In this document: in pieces, positions 9,722 through 18,350 of the stretch | Layout of the letters: each line of letters opens with the position of its first letter | Position numbering within the stretch: position 1 is the first letter of the stretch | NCBI GenBank assembly: GCA_009602725.1 | Contig: WELB01000172.1 | Span: 142,371-164,805, forward strand | DNA length: 22,435 nt | DNA from: Spirogloea muscicola | Lineage: Eukaryota; Streptophyta; Zygnematophyceae; Spirogloeales; Spirogloeaceae | Direction of reading: 5' to 3' | Position numbers and translations under genes: made by a program | Notes under the pieces: generated by a model | Database searches by the model: none | The model's input: the letters and a program-made list of their open reading frames with translations, nothing else | What the model was told of the DNA's origin: nothing

Positions 9722-12654
9722 CTACATGCCGGGGGCACGGCACTGGCCAGGAGCAGCGCCGCCGTCGAATCCCCACCACTGCGGCCGGATCCACTGAGCC
9801 TCTATGCAGTCCTTCAGGCTCCAGGGCTGCCAGCCCTGCCCATGGCGTAGTGACCAGAAAAACCAGCCGGCACTAGCCTGCGTGTAAGCACCCACCTGTG
9901 CTTCGCCGAACGCCGTGTACACGCCATCGTCGGGCTGGCACTCCCCCAGAAGCGCGTTCGACCACTCCCCTGCACCAGCCACCCCCGTTTCTCCGCCACC
10001 ATTGATTGGTGTCAGTAAGCACCCCGCGGTGACGCTGCTGCAGTGGCATGGATCCGGCTTGGCAGGGAGGGCAGCCCACCTATGCAAACGAGGCGCGTGC
10101 CTCTCTCGAGCGACCGGATGTAGTCTAGCCGCGCACCCTTCACATAGTCGATGTTCCACTGGGCGCTCTTCCCACCAAACGTCGCAGCATCGTGCACGTT
10201 GTAATAGTGAACGTCGAAGATGACATTCATATAATCATGGCCTGAACGCAGGAGCGAGTGAAAGGATGTAGGGTGGGCAATGAGGGTATGAGGAGGGTAT
10301 CTGGCCAGGGCTCAGGGAGCAGCAGCATTTGCCAGCTGCAACTTTCATGCAAGTGGCGGCAGCCCAGGCTCACCGGTCATGAAGTCCGCCCAGTCGCTGT
10401 CGGGCGCCCAGACGCGCGGGGAGATGTGCACATACACGCGCTTCGAGTAGCGACGTACAGCAGCATAGCCATCCCGGTAATACTGCTTCAGTGTCTCAAG
10501 CGGCGCACCATCCGAACGCGGCTCGTTCAGTAGCTCCAAGCCCAGCAGCATTGGGTGTTGCCCATACCTGTGGACGGAGGAGGAGGGAGGGAAAGAGGAG
10601 GAGGGAGGAAAAGAGCTGTGAGAAAAGCAAGCAGCGAGATTGGAGAAGGGAGGCGCATGGGAGGAAGTAGGGAGGAGAGGTAGGCGAGATGCTCGCCGCA
10701 CCTGGCAGCGAGCCACTCGACAACGTCGAGGGAGCGGGCAACGTGGTCCTTGCCAGACCGGCCCCACTCGGGGATGCCATCGCGGCTGGCTGAGTGCTCC
10801 CACCCGTTTTGAGAGCCCGGTGCCGCATGCAAGCACACAACAACACGCACACCATGCGTGGCAGCCCACTCGAATGCTTTGTCCAGGTACACCATGGAGC
10901 CAGCCACAAAGGGCTCTGCCATTGCGGTGGCTGCCACATTAGTCAACGCCACTGGTTTGGTAGCGTTGGGCTGCGACATGCGGCGGCCATGACCTGCAGT
11001 CAGGATTCAACGGTCGACGTACCAGGTGGGGGGTCGGCTGCAATCCAGTAGCCTACCGGGATGCGGGCCGCATTTACGCCATTCGCTGCCATCCAGGCAA
11101 AGTCTCCCTCTGTGACAAAGGATGCGCGGTGAGCGGCAAGCCGGCGTGCCGCTTCTGCAGCACCGAGGCCCTTGCTGAGCTGCCACTCGCCGCCCATGTC
11201 CGACACCTTGTCCAGGCAGAGCTCGCATGCAGAGCCCCAGTCTGGGGCCTCCTCCCTGTGCCCCGCACCGCCAACCCCATGGTCAGCCCCTGCGCCGGAA
11301 TTCATTATAAGAGCATGACATCTATTTGGTGGACTTTATCGAGCCACGGACACCGCCATCGGCGGTATTGTGGGCCCTTTGCAAGGAGCCGCACCAGACA
11401 TCGGCAGCGAGCGAGCCGTCCTCAGCAACGCGCACCCATGCCCCGCTGCTTGCCTTCAGCATCGCTGCTCCGCCGCCACCGCTCTTGTCTTCAGGCTCTT
11501 GCAGCCGCACTGCAAAGGTCTCGTGCTCGCCAGCATCCCTCCTGTCATTACCGCCATAAAGGCAGCAGCCCCGCAGTCGCACAAGGCGAGGCATCAGGGA
11601 GCTGCCACTGTCACAGCAGGTCAAAGGAGAGCCGAGAGTGGAATAAGAGGCAGCTTACGCGCTTGCCAAGAGCTTGCCGTCGGCGGCCGTCGTCCAGAAT
11701 TGACCACTGGAGGCCCGGATGTGGAGGCTGCTGCTGCAGGCATCTGTAGCTGCTGCTGTTTGAATGTAGAACGTCTCCCAGCCCTGCGGGTCGTCGCGGT
11801 TGGCTAATAGTGGCCCCCCGCCGCCGCCCTCCGCGCACAGCCACTTGTTGTTGGCTGCTGAGCGCATGTGCAGCACCGTGCCGTCGCCCAGGCCCTGCAC
11901 ATCAGACACAAGCGCCAGTGGCCGTGCCGAGTCAGCTGCAGGGATCAGAAGTGCTGGCAGGGACGGCTGCGGCAGTGGCATTGGCGGCTGGGCCAGACCG
12001 GGTGGGCGCCAGCGAAGAGCTCGGGGGGGTCCATCCACTGCTCGGCGACGAGCCAACCTCCCAGATTGGCGCCGGCAATGCGCGGCACAGCTTCAACGTG
12101 CCGGACCAGGAATGCCTCCCAGCCGCTCGGCGCCTCAGCATCGGCGCGGATGGACCCATCGTCGAGCGCTCGCACCCAGTGGCCATTGGCCACCGACTGC
12201 AGCTGGACCTGTGCCCATGCGGCAGAACCAGTGGCGGCGCCCAATCAGCTCACTGCAGTGCAGGGCTAGGGTTGCACAACACGAGGCGGTGGGGCTAGAA
12301 TTTGAGATCAAGCTCTTGATGTCAGAGACTGATGCAGGATGATGGTGGCTATTAGGTGGCGACCTGGGCGTCGCCAATGCGGCGGGCTAGGAAGGTGGCG
12401 GCTGCCGGCACGGCGCGGCTGCCGGCACCGCTGTTGCTGCCGGCATGCAGAGCTGACCCGGGCGCCACCTTCACAGTGCTCAGCGACCGGTCCTCGCCGA
12501 CGGCTAGCAGACACCCATCTGGCGTCCTGAGCGCGACGTAAAGCTCAGCAGGGCACGTGCTGCCGCTGTTGCTGCCGCCGGCGGCGTCGATGCCGAGCGC
12601 CTGCAGGTGTCCGGCCACGCCCTGCTGCGCCGGGCACGCCTCCGCAGCTGCCAT
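9722..12654 (-). CDS. GH5 exo-beta-1,3-glucanase-like protein with fascin-like repeats (9 exons, 644 aa)
   Basis: Exons (minus): 12654-12364, 12208-11999, 11894-11659, 11541-11395, 11255-11023, 10915-10702, 10567-10374, 10241-10080, 9969-9722; GT-AG throughout, frame kept to TAG. The C-terminal half is a glycoside hydrolase family 5 barrel of the plant 'glucan 1,3-beta-glucosidase' type: GVNAARIPVGYWIA, LHAAPGSQNGWEHSASRDG near 401-419, LELLNEP with acid/base Glu459, FDVHYYN, and IGEW with nucleophile Glu564. It should cleave beta-1,3- or mixed-linkage glucans of wall or storage polymers. Before it lie five fascin-like (beta-trefoil) repeats, marked by W and DG(S/K)L at about 46-95, 98-135, 173-208, 213-255 and 262-290, with ANLGGWLVAEQW at 144-155 between repeats 2 and 3. 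In plants ANLGGWL sits at the N-terminus, so two repeats are extra. No signal peptide is seen from this ATG; the true start may be upstream. Donors after exons 1 and 2 (GTCGCC, GTCTGG) are weak. Confidence 0.85.
10568..10701 (-). other. Purine/pyrimidine-biased intron in the glucanase gene
   Basis: The intron between glucanase exons 6 and 7 is strongly strand-biased: plus strand GGAGGAGGAGGGAGGGAAAG-like blocks, i.e. long C/T tracts in the transcript. This is a long polypyrimidine tract before the CCACAG acceptor. Confidence 0.7.
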
Positions 12655-12806
12655 GGAGGAATTTGAGCGTGAACTGAGTGATTGAGGGCCTGAGTGGCCA
12701 AGTACAGAGGCAAGCACGTCGACAGGTGTACATGGAGGATGCCGGCGTCAGAAGAAGCTTATCATAACTTAACATTCATTCAAGCTTATTCATAGTGGGC
12801 GCGGAC

Positions 12807-13155
12807 CGGCAGTCGGGTCGGCAACGTGGACGATGGCGAGGGCCAGCACGGTCGGCGGCGGATCTGCGGCGGTGGAGACCGGCCCCGCGGACCAACCGCC
12901 ATCGCCAGCACGCGGCGGCGCCCACCAGGCGCCATGGAAGGTGCGCAGGTGCGTGCGCTCGCCGTCGGGCAGCTCGTTGCTGTCCCACAGGCACGGCATT
13001 GTCGGCGGCGTCTCCATTTCCGTCGCTGGCTCGCCGCCGCCGCCGCCTCCTTTGCAGCCGCTGCCGCCGGGAAGCTTGGAGCCCCAGCTCGCGAATGGGT
13101 GGGCGCGCAGGCGGCCGAGCGCGCCGGCGAGCGCGGCCCTGGTGCCGCCGCCCAT
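12807..13155 (-). CDS. Candidate upstream exon of the glucanase gene (another fascin-like repeat)
   Basis: A minus-strand open frame contains LPDGERTHLRTFHGAWWAP, then GGWSAGPVSTAADP and VLALAIVHVADPTAG, which has the shape of the fascin-like repeats in the gene immediately downstream. Splicing from a GTCCGC donor (exon end 12807) to the acceptor ACTCAG (exon resuming at 12689) would keep frame into the glucanase through PQSLSSRSNSSM. Possible Met starts lie at 13155, 13017 and 12999. The N-terminal part is Gly/Ala-rich and there is an N at 13182 just upstream. It could instead be an independent or non-coding sequence. Confidence 0.4.
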
Positions 13156-13181
13156 GCCGGTCTCGTCAGGCCGCGGCGGCG

Positions 13182-13182
13182 N
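13182..13182. other. Ambiguous base (N)
   Basis: A single N within a GC-rich stretch upstream of the candidate first exon of the glucanase gene. As at 8926, it may hide a small gap. Confidence 0.95.
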
Positions 13183-13319
13183 GCGGGCCGCCATGGCCGG
13201 CGCGGAGCTGCAGGCGGGGCGAGAGGGGGGTTGCCCGGGAGTTGGTGGGCCTCACCAACTGTAGCTGGACGTATTGAAGCTGCATATGAGTACTAATCAG
13301 CAGCCGCATGCCTTATGGA

Positions 13320-13660
13320 AAAAGCGCGGCCAAATTGACTGGTGGCTGTGAGAGGCCAGCCCAAAGGAATGGACAAGTTGCACGAAGTGAGCTCTCCCAA
13401 AGAGGGTGGGGGCTCTGAATGGCCAGCCCAGAAAGACTGGACAAACAGGACATGCAACAGCAAAGACACCCATGCAAGAAGAAAGCGCGGCCAGACTGAC
13501 TGGTGGCTGGGAAAGGCCAGTCCAAAGGGAGAAGCAGGCCAGATTGACTGGTGGCTGGGAAAGGCCAGCCCAAAGGAATGGACAAGGTCTGAAGGAGCCG
13601 GAGTGCGAAGGACTAGGACTAAGACATCAGCCAGGGACCGCTCAGTAACCTTCTTATCAG
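13320..13660 (+). repeat. Cluster of three hairpin repeat units
   Basis: Units at about 13323-13380, 13484-13530 and 13535-13587 share a GCGGCC.GA.TGACTGGT lead, the hairpin core GGCTGGGAAAGGCCAGCC (6-bp stem, 6-base loop) and a CAAAGGAATGGACAA tail with small differences. The third unit continues into a GACTAGGACTAAGACATCAG segment and CTCAGTAACC at 13641-13650. Confidence 0.8.
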
Positions 13661-13680
13661 GAGATGCAAGTCTGAGTAGC

Positions 13681-13835
13681 TAGCCGGCGGAAAGACGTCG
13701 CCCTGACGGAAGCCGGAGGCCGCCACCAAAAGCTCGGCCTGCGCGCAAGTGAACCACGAAGGCAAGGGAAAGAAAGTGCCCGCCCATTGAGAAAGAGGGT
13801 CTGGCAAAGCCAACCCAAAAAGAATGGACAATGTT
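13681..13835 (-). repeat. Retroelement tail fragment plus second hairpin module
   Basis: Positions 13681-13760 are closely similar to 14003-14080 (GGCGGAAAGACGTCGCCCTG, GAAGCCGGAGGCCGCC, TCGGCCTGCGCGCAAGTGAA), the end of the retroelement-like frame. Positions 13767-13830 hold a second module, CCCATTGAGAAAGAGGGTCT then GGCAAAGCCAACCCAAAAAG, also present at 14780-14822 and 21750-21790. Confidence 0.65.
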
Positions 13836-13851
13836 CAAAGCCAAAGAAAGA

Positions 13852-13975
13852 GGAAGCGCGGCCAGATTGACTGGTGGCTGGGAAAGGCCAGCCCAAAAGA
13901 ATGGACAAAGTCTGAGGGAGCCTGAGTGCGAACGACTAGGACTAAGACATCAGCCAGGGAACGTTCAGTAACCTC
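13852..13975 (+). repeat. Hairpin repeat unit with full flanking segment
   Basis: Fourth unit in this cluster, with GCGGCCAGATTGACTGGTGG, the GGCTGG/CCAGCC hairpin, AAAAGAATGGACAAAGTCTG and the GAACGACTAGGACTAAGACA segment ending at TTCAGTAACC. It continues directly into the retroelement fragment at 13975. Read on the minus strand it lies immediately 3' of that element's coding frame, so it behaves like its 3' UTR. The piece at 401-530 is its inverted relative. Confidence 0.75.
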
Positions 13976-14600
13976 TAGACAGGAGATGCAGGTCCGAGAA
14001 GCTAGCTGGCGGAAAGACGTCGCCCTGACGGAAGCCGGAGGCCGCCGCCAAAGCTCGGCCTGCGCGCAAGTGAACCGCGAAGGCAAGGGACCGCTGCATC
14101 GAGACAGCCAAGCGCATGCCGAAAACCTGAGCGAGGGACCCGGCTACGTTGAAGCCGGGCTGCTCGCCCTGCTGCCCGAGGCGGCGGGCCGCTGCACGCC
14201 GCGCCAGGCGGTGGAGCAAGTCAAGCCATTTGGAGCCAAAAGGCTCCGTGCACGTTCACTGCCACTGGAACGAACTCGTGGCCCACCGGGTGGTCCGAAT
14301 ACTTCCGTTCCTTCTCGCCCGCCGCTTGGCCGACTGCGTAGCCCGCCTCCTCCGACGAGCGTTTTGGGCTGCTGGAAGCAAAGCTGTCAGTGGTGACGAC
14401 GTCTGCGATGAGCCGAGGCCCCCGCCGAGCGCGCTGGCGACGAGGTCGGCGCGCCGGGTGTGGATGCGGCCATCCGCCCCAGCGGTCGGAGGCATGACGC
14501 TCGTGTTCTCGAGCGCCACCGCATAACCGGCCTCGACAAAGATGCCAAACATGGCATTTCGCAGCAGGTCGTGCGTTCCTGTCCGCTCCCCGCCCCAAAG
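13965..14600 (-). pseudogene. Retrotransposon-like polyprotein, C-terminal fragment (broken)
   Basis: Read from 14600 down on the minus strand: GERTGTHDLLRNAMFGIFVE, then HTRRADLVASALGGGLG; a frame change; LIADVVTTDSFASSSPK and HPVGHEFVPVAVNVHGAF; a stop; then in another frame LARRAAARRLGQQGEQPGF, MRLAVSMQRSLAFAVHLRAG and SFSDLHLLSRGY to a stop near 13967. This order (HD-LLRDA, RADL, VD/TD, P.V.E/V-G, LARRAA, LxxSxQRxxA) is that of the extreme C-terminus of non-LTR element polyproteins in algae and plants. It continues the motif string begun at the left window edge. Disabled by at least one frameshift and one stop. Confidence 0.55.
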
Positions 14601-14619
14601 AAAGAAGTGCCGAAAAAGG

Positions 14620-14745
14620 CAAGATACCGCTGCATCGAGATGGCCAAACGCATTCGGAAGACTTGAGCGAGGGACCCGGCGACATTGAAGCCGGGCTGCT
14701 CGCCCTGCTGCCCGAGGCGGCGGGCCGCTGCACAGGGAGTGCCTG
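14620..14745 (-). pseudogene. Second partial copy of the retroelement C-terminal tail
   Basis: Positions about 14672-14737 nearly repeat 14128-14198 (CCGGGCTGCTCGCCCTGCTG, CGAGGCGGCGGGCCGCTGCA). On the minus strand the frame reads CAAARRLGQQGEQPGFNVAG then FRMRLAISMQRYLAF. It lies just upstream (on the element strand) of the copy at 13965-14600, so the two are stacked head to tail. Confidence 0.6.
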
Positions 14746-14905
14746 TCAAAGGCCAGCCCAAAAAGAAAGTGAAGAGCTCGCCCATAGAGAAGAGGGGCTG
14801 GCAAAACCAACCCAAAAAGAATTGGCTTTGGACTATGTCCAAAGCCACAGAAAAAGTGCCGGAAAAGGACTACACTACAGAGCACGAGAAAAAGAAAGGA
14901 CATGC
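14739..14905 (+). repeat. Degenerate hairpin modules
   Basis: Contains AAAGGCCAGCCCAAAAAGAA (14747-14766) and GGGGCTGGCAAAACCAACCC (14797-14816), diverged copies of the modules described at 13.3-13.9 kb, followed by A/G-rich sequence to the edge of the duplicated unit. Confidence 0.6.
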
Positions 14906-14989
14906 AGGGCTGCCGTGCCTCACCGTGTCAACAAGGCTACAGGCAAGCTAGGCGTGGACGTGACACTGATGAGGTGCTCCTAGCATGCA

Positions 14990-16333
14990 AGTTTCCCAAA
15001 ACAGGGGGTCACCACATGCACTGGTGATCAGCAAAGTAGAGGCCCAATCAGAGGATGATGACCTGATGCTTGACTTTAGTGGCTAGCCACGTCTCTCCGC
15101 AGCGCAATGTTCAGAGCATGTCAGATGCTCACGTGCTCAGGAATCAGCTGCGCCTCGTTCCTGGTACGTACACAAGTCCAGCTCGCCACCTACCTTCACC
15201 TCAAGCAATGCCGTGTAATGCATGTGAAGTGGAGATGTACCTTGAGTGCAGAAGATGTGGCTCACCGGTGCAGTCGTGCACCAGGTCATCCCTCCTACAG
15301 GGCCTCGAATTCTCTGACCAGGTGATTGATGCATGCGTCAGCTTTCTGGCTATAAAAGCGTGAGAGTGAGCACCTTGTCATTGTCGGGCCACGCCCAGCT
15401 TAAAGTAGCCTCGGCCATCTGACTGGGCACGGCAGTCTTGCGTGTGAGCTCAGAACCTGGTACCAATGAGCATTTAACAACGTGTGTACGTCCTGCATTC
15501 AACAGGCTATCCAAGTTTACGCACCATGTAGCGAGGGCTTCCAAGAAAGTCTCGGTTCTCACTTTTATGTCTTGCACGCCAAAGCCAACTATAACAGCTT
15601 TGATGGGCACTATGGCTGTCCTTGAGATCACCCTTTTAGCTGGGCTTGTGTACGTACGAGGGACAAGGGGCAGCTGATCTGCAAGTGCTTCCTATGATCG
15701 GCGCCTGCAGGCGAGGGGGCTTATAATGGTGCAAGTCATGTAAATGACGACTATCCAGCCCGTGAGAGAGTGTCCCCTGTAAGCATTTCGTGCTACAAGT
15801 GCTCATTCGTACTTTTTAAGCCGGAACAAGTGGGCAGCGCCGGTGATGTTGTACAAGCGGATGCTTTGGAACACTTCCAAGCTAGTAAAAGTTCCTGTTA
15901 CAGCTCAAGATGAGCCGTATCAACGTTTATACACTATTATAGTAAACGTCACTTGTCGTTATTTTGTCGTTGTTACCATAGCAACAGTGACCATAAGGTA
16001 CAGGAGACTTGAATCTGCCAAGCAGGTACTTCCTCTCATCTTTCATGATTTTTGAACAGCTTCTGAGCGAGGGACAAGGATCTGTCATAAGACTGCACAT
16101 TTGCATTCTTAATTGCACATATGGCAGGTGAATCTCTCTCAGCTTCAAAGTCAGAAGCGGTTGGCCTGGTCGCAGATGAAAGCGTCTACTGCAGGTCATT
16201 CTTATCGTAGTTATGTCTTTTTCTCAAAGACATAGGCAACGGCAAAAGTGGAATTGCTGCATCAGGATGTCTCTAGTAACCCAGCTTTTGAGCCCTTTTT
16301 AGTCAGACACGGCAGAAGATGACGAAAGGGCTC
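14990..16333. other. 3' flank of reductase copy A, no gene recognised
   Basis: Moderate GC, no recognisable coding frame on either strand. Parts are conserved in unit B as expected from the duplication. Confidence 0.4.
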
Positions 16334-17830
16334 CTAGGGGACGGTGATGACAACTTTGCCAGTGGCGCGGCCCTTGAATAGGTATGCCAAGCCTTCTGAG
16401 GCCTTCTCCAGGGCGTATGGGCCTGTGGGGTCCAATACGACCTTGAGCTCCCCCTTCTCAAAGTACGGCGTCATCTGCTCCAGTTCCTCCCCCTTGAGCG
16501 TGACCCGGACCATTTGCACCGGCTCAGGGTCCCCAGCGTTGACGATGGTAAAGACCTTACCGCCCTCCTTGATGATTTTGAGGGCCTTGGTGGCCTCTCC
16601 TGAACAAACCATGGTGCTTAGCAGTGGGTTAGCTTGTATCCTGGTAGTGATCACGTGCTGCAGTGCAATCGAGGCTAATGAGTAACTTCAGGAGACCTGC
16701 AATAGCTTTAAGGTCTAAAGGCCTGTGCGCTGACTTACCGACGCAATCATAAACAAGATCATAGTCTGACAGGACCTCTTCAACCTTCTCAGTCTTGTAG
16801 TCAATCACGCGGTCAGCGCCAAGGCTCTTGAGGAGGTCGTGCTTAGGCGTGCTAGCGCTCGAGGCAACCTCACCGGCTTTGAAAACCACCTTGGCCAACT
16901 GCACAATGTTAGCGCACTCTCTTGAGAAAGTGGGCAGTCGCCCCAACGCGGCAATGACCAACTTCTAAATACGTTGTGGTGCTTCGATCACTTTCGTCTA
17001 ATAAAGTTGTGCATTTGATCGTTCAGGTCACATTCAGGTCACTGGCCAGGCCAAGGACTGCAATAAAGCTCAAGAATGCAGGCAGGGACCTGGATAGCAA
17101 TGGAGCCAACACCACCAGCACCAGCACTTATAAAGACCTTCTGGCCTTCCTTGAGGTCAGCAGCTCGAAAGACTTGCAGGGAGGTCAGTGTGCCCACAGG
17201 CACAGCCACAGACTCCACAAACGACAAATCAGCCGGCTTGAGGGCCAAAGAAGCTTCCGGGATTACTGCAAGCTCCGCCAAGCTGCCATGTGCGAACAGC
17301 CAGTCCCAGCCGTAGACTTCGTCTCCGGGCTTGAATTTCGTCACACCGTCGCCCACCTCCTTGACGACGCCGGCAAGCTCCACCCCAGGCGTCTTCTGGG
17401 GTCCGACAGCTCAGACGAAGATGAGGAGTCAGTGACAATGTGCAGTGAAGTGGCCACATGAACCAGCCAGCAGTTGCTCTACAATCACAAGCGGTCAACC
17501 AGACCAGCAAGCAGATAGGTGCATTGATGGCATCGAAGCACCAGCTAGTTCAGCATGGCGGACGAGGACGTGCTTCGCGAGTTGGTGTACAAGAAGCACC
17601 GCGACGGTAGTAGCTCGAGCACGGAGGCTCACGGGGAACGGCACGTCGCCGCCGAGGTAGCCCGTGATGATCATCTTGTCGACGGGGTTGAGCCCCGCGA
17701 CCTTGACAGCCACCAGCACCTCCTTGGGGCCCGGGCTGGGCGCCGGCAGGTCGCCGAATTGGAGCACCTCCAGCGGGTCGCCGCTGCGCTCGTAGTACCA
17801 GCCCTTCATGGAGCCGGCGGCGGCCGCCAT
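16334..17830 (-). CDS. Medium-chain reductase, quinone/alkenal oxidoreductase-like, copy A (4 exons, 309 aa)
   Basis: Exons (minus): 17830-17633, 17395-17090, 16898-16739, 16599-16334; GT-AG, in frame to TAG. It is a zinc-independent member of the medium-chain dehydrogenase/reductase family close to plant plastid NADPH-dependent alkenal/one oxidoreductase (AOR) and quinone oxidoreductase homologue proteins, which reduce the C=C bond of reactive unsaturated carbonyls or quinones. Seen: MKGWYYERSGDPLEVLQFGD, AGLNPVDKMIITGY near 45-58, PGVELAGVVKEVGDGV, FKPGDEVYGWD, the nucleotide-binding AGAGGVGSIAIQLAK with GAGGVG at about 158-163, SLGADRVIDYK, and LKIIKEGGKVFTI. The start chosen is the only in-frame Met before MKGWYYE; no in-frame Met upstream would add a transit peptide, although a transit-like stretch exists in another frame. 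A cytosolic product is the simplest reading. Confidence 0.85.
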
Positions 17831-18350
17831 GCTCGCAGTGGTGGCGGCGGGGGTTTGTGGCGGCCCGGAGCCGGGAAGTGCGGCGCGGGCGCGGGCCGGC
17901 GAGTGCGGCGGAGGAGGCGGCGGAGGAGGCGGCGGGATCACGGCCAAGTGAGAATGGAAGAATGGGAGGGAGGGGCCTGCAAGTGAGGAGGGAGGTGGGG
18001 GGGGGAGGAGGGAGGTGGGTGGGTGATACTTCCAGGCCCCCGCCGCCCACCCGCACTAACGGCGCAAGCGCGGGCCCCCGCCCCGACAGCCCCTCACCGG
18101 CAATTCGTCGCTAACTTGCCCCGCCGCTACCTCGACGCGCCGCGACCAGGGCCGCGCCGGCCGCTTGCGGGAGCGCCGCTGCGCGTGCCAAGTGGTACCA
18201 AAGCGACCTGCTGACGTCCGTGCCGGGGGCCGCTGACCCCACCAGCCGCACGTGCAGTTGCTGCCGGCGGCGTCGGCACTTTCGAGGGGTAGTCGTGGAT
18301 GAGTCTCCGAGGGATTGAGCGACGTCGCTTCCAAATGCACATCAACGGCT
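17831..18350. other. GC-rich 5' flank of reductase copy A
   Basis: Contains a repeated GCGGAGGAGGCG unit (about 17908-17934), a G-rich tract at 17989-18020, and GC-rich sequence beyond. It probably holds the promoter and 5' UTR. A minus-strand frame here reads AASSAASSAALAGPRPRRTS and RLRAATNP, which resembles a chloroplast transit peptide but has no ATG and is out of frame with the reductase. Confidence 0.45.
17989..18020 (+). promoter_or_regulatory. G-rich tract upstream of reductase copy A
   Basis: Plus strand GAGGGAGGTGGGGGGGGGAG followed by GAGGGAGGTGGGTGGG gives four or more runs of three G with short loops, compatible with a G-quadruplex. A similar tract lies upstream of copy B. A function is inferred only from position and recurrence. 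Confidence 0.35.

Larger units (their letters stand above)
14905..18020 (-). repeat. Tandem duplication, unit A
   Basis: This block matches 18700-21540 in the same orientation across gene, introns and 3' flank. Flank landmarks are CTGCCGTGCC (14912 versus 18707), GATGATGACCTGATGCT (15053 versus 18843), CAGCGCAA (15099 versus 18883), and CGGCGCCTGCAGGCGAGG (15698) versus CGGCGCTTGCAGGCAAGG (19169). Gene copies correspond exon for exon. The flanks differ by many substitutions and indels, so spacing differs by a few hundred bases between landmarks. Confidence 0.8.

Noticed and set aside
10345-10979. Overlapping minus-strand frames reading through glucanase exons 6 and 7 without splicing
   Set aside because: The family match jumps frame exactly at GT-AG sites; the intervening C/T-rich stretch is an intron.
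11129-12342. Long plus-strand open frames (up to 206 aa) opposite the glucanase exons
   Set aside because: Antisense shadows of GC-rich exons; no similarity or splice logic.
13320-13910. CRISPR-like repeat array
   Set aside because: Units are few, unevenly spaced, diverged and occur in both orientations in an intron-containing genome; no cas genes.
14256-14903. A 215-aa minus-strand open frame as an intact gene
   Set aside because: Only part matches the retroelement C-terminus, and the match continues in another frame; the rest is repeat tail.
15070-16055. Short plus-strand open frames in the 3' flank of reductase copy A
   Set aside because: They do not survive as frames in the homologous sequence of unit B and carry no recognisable motif.
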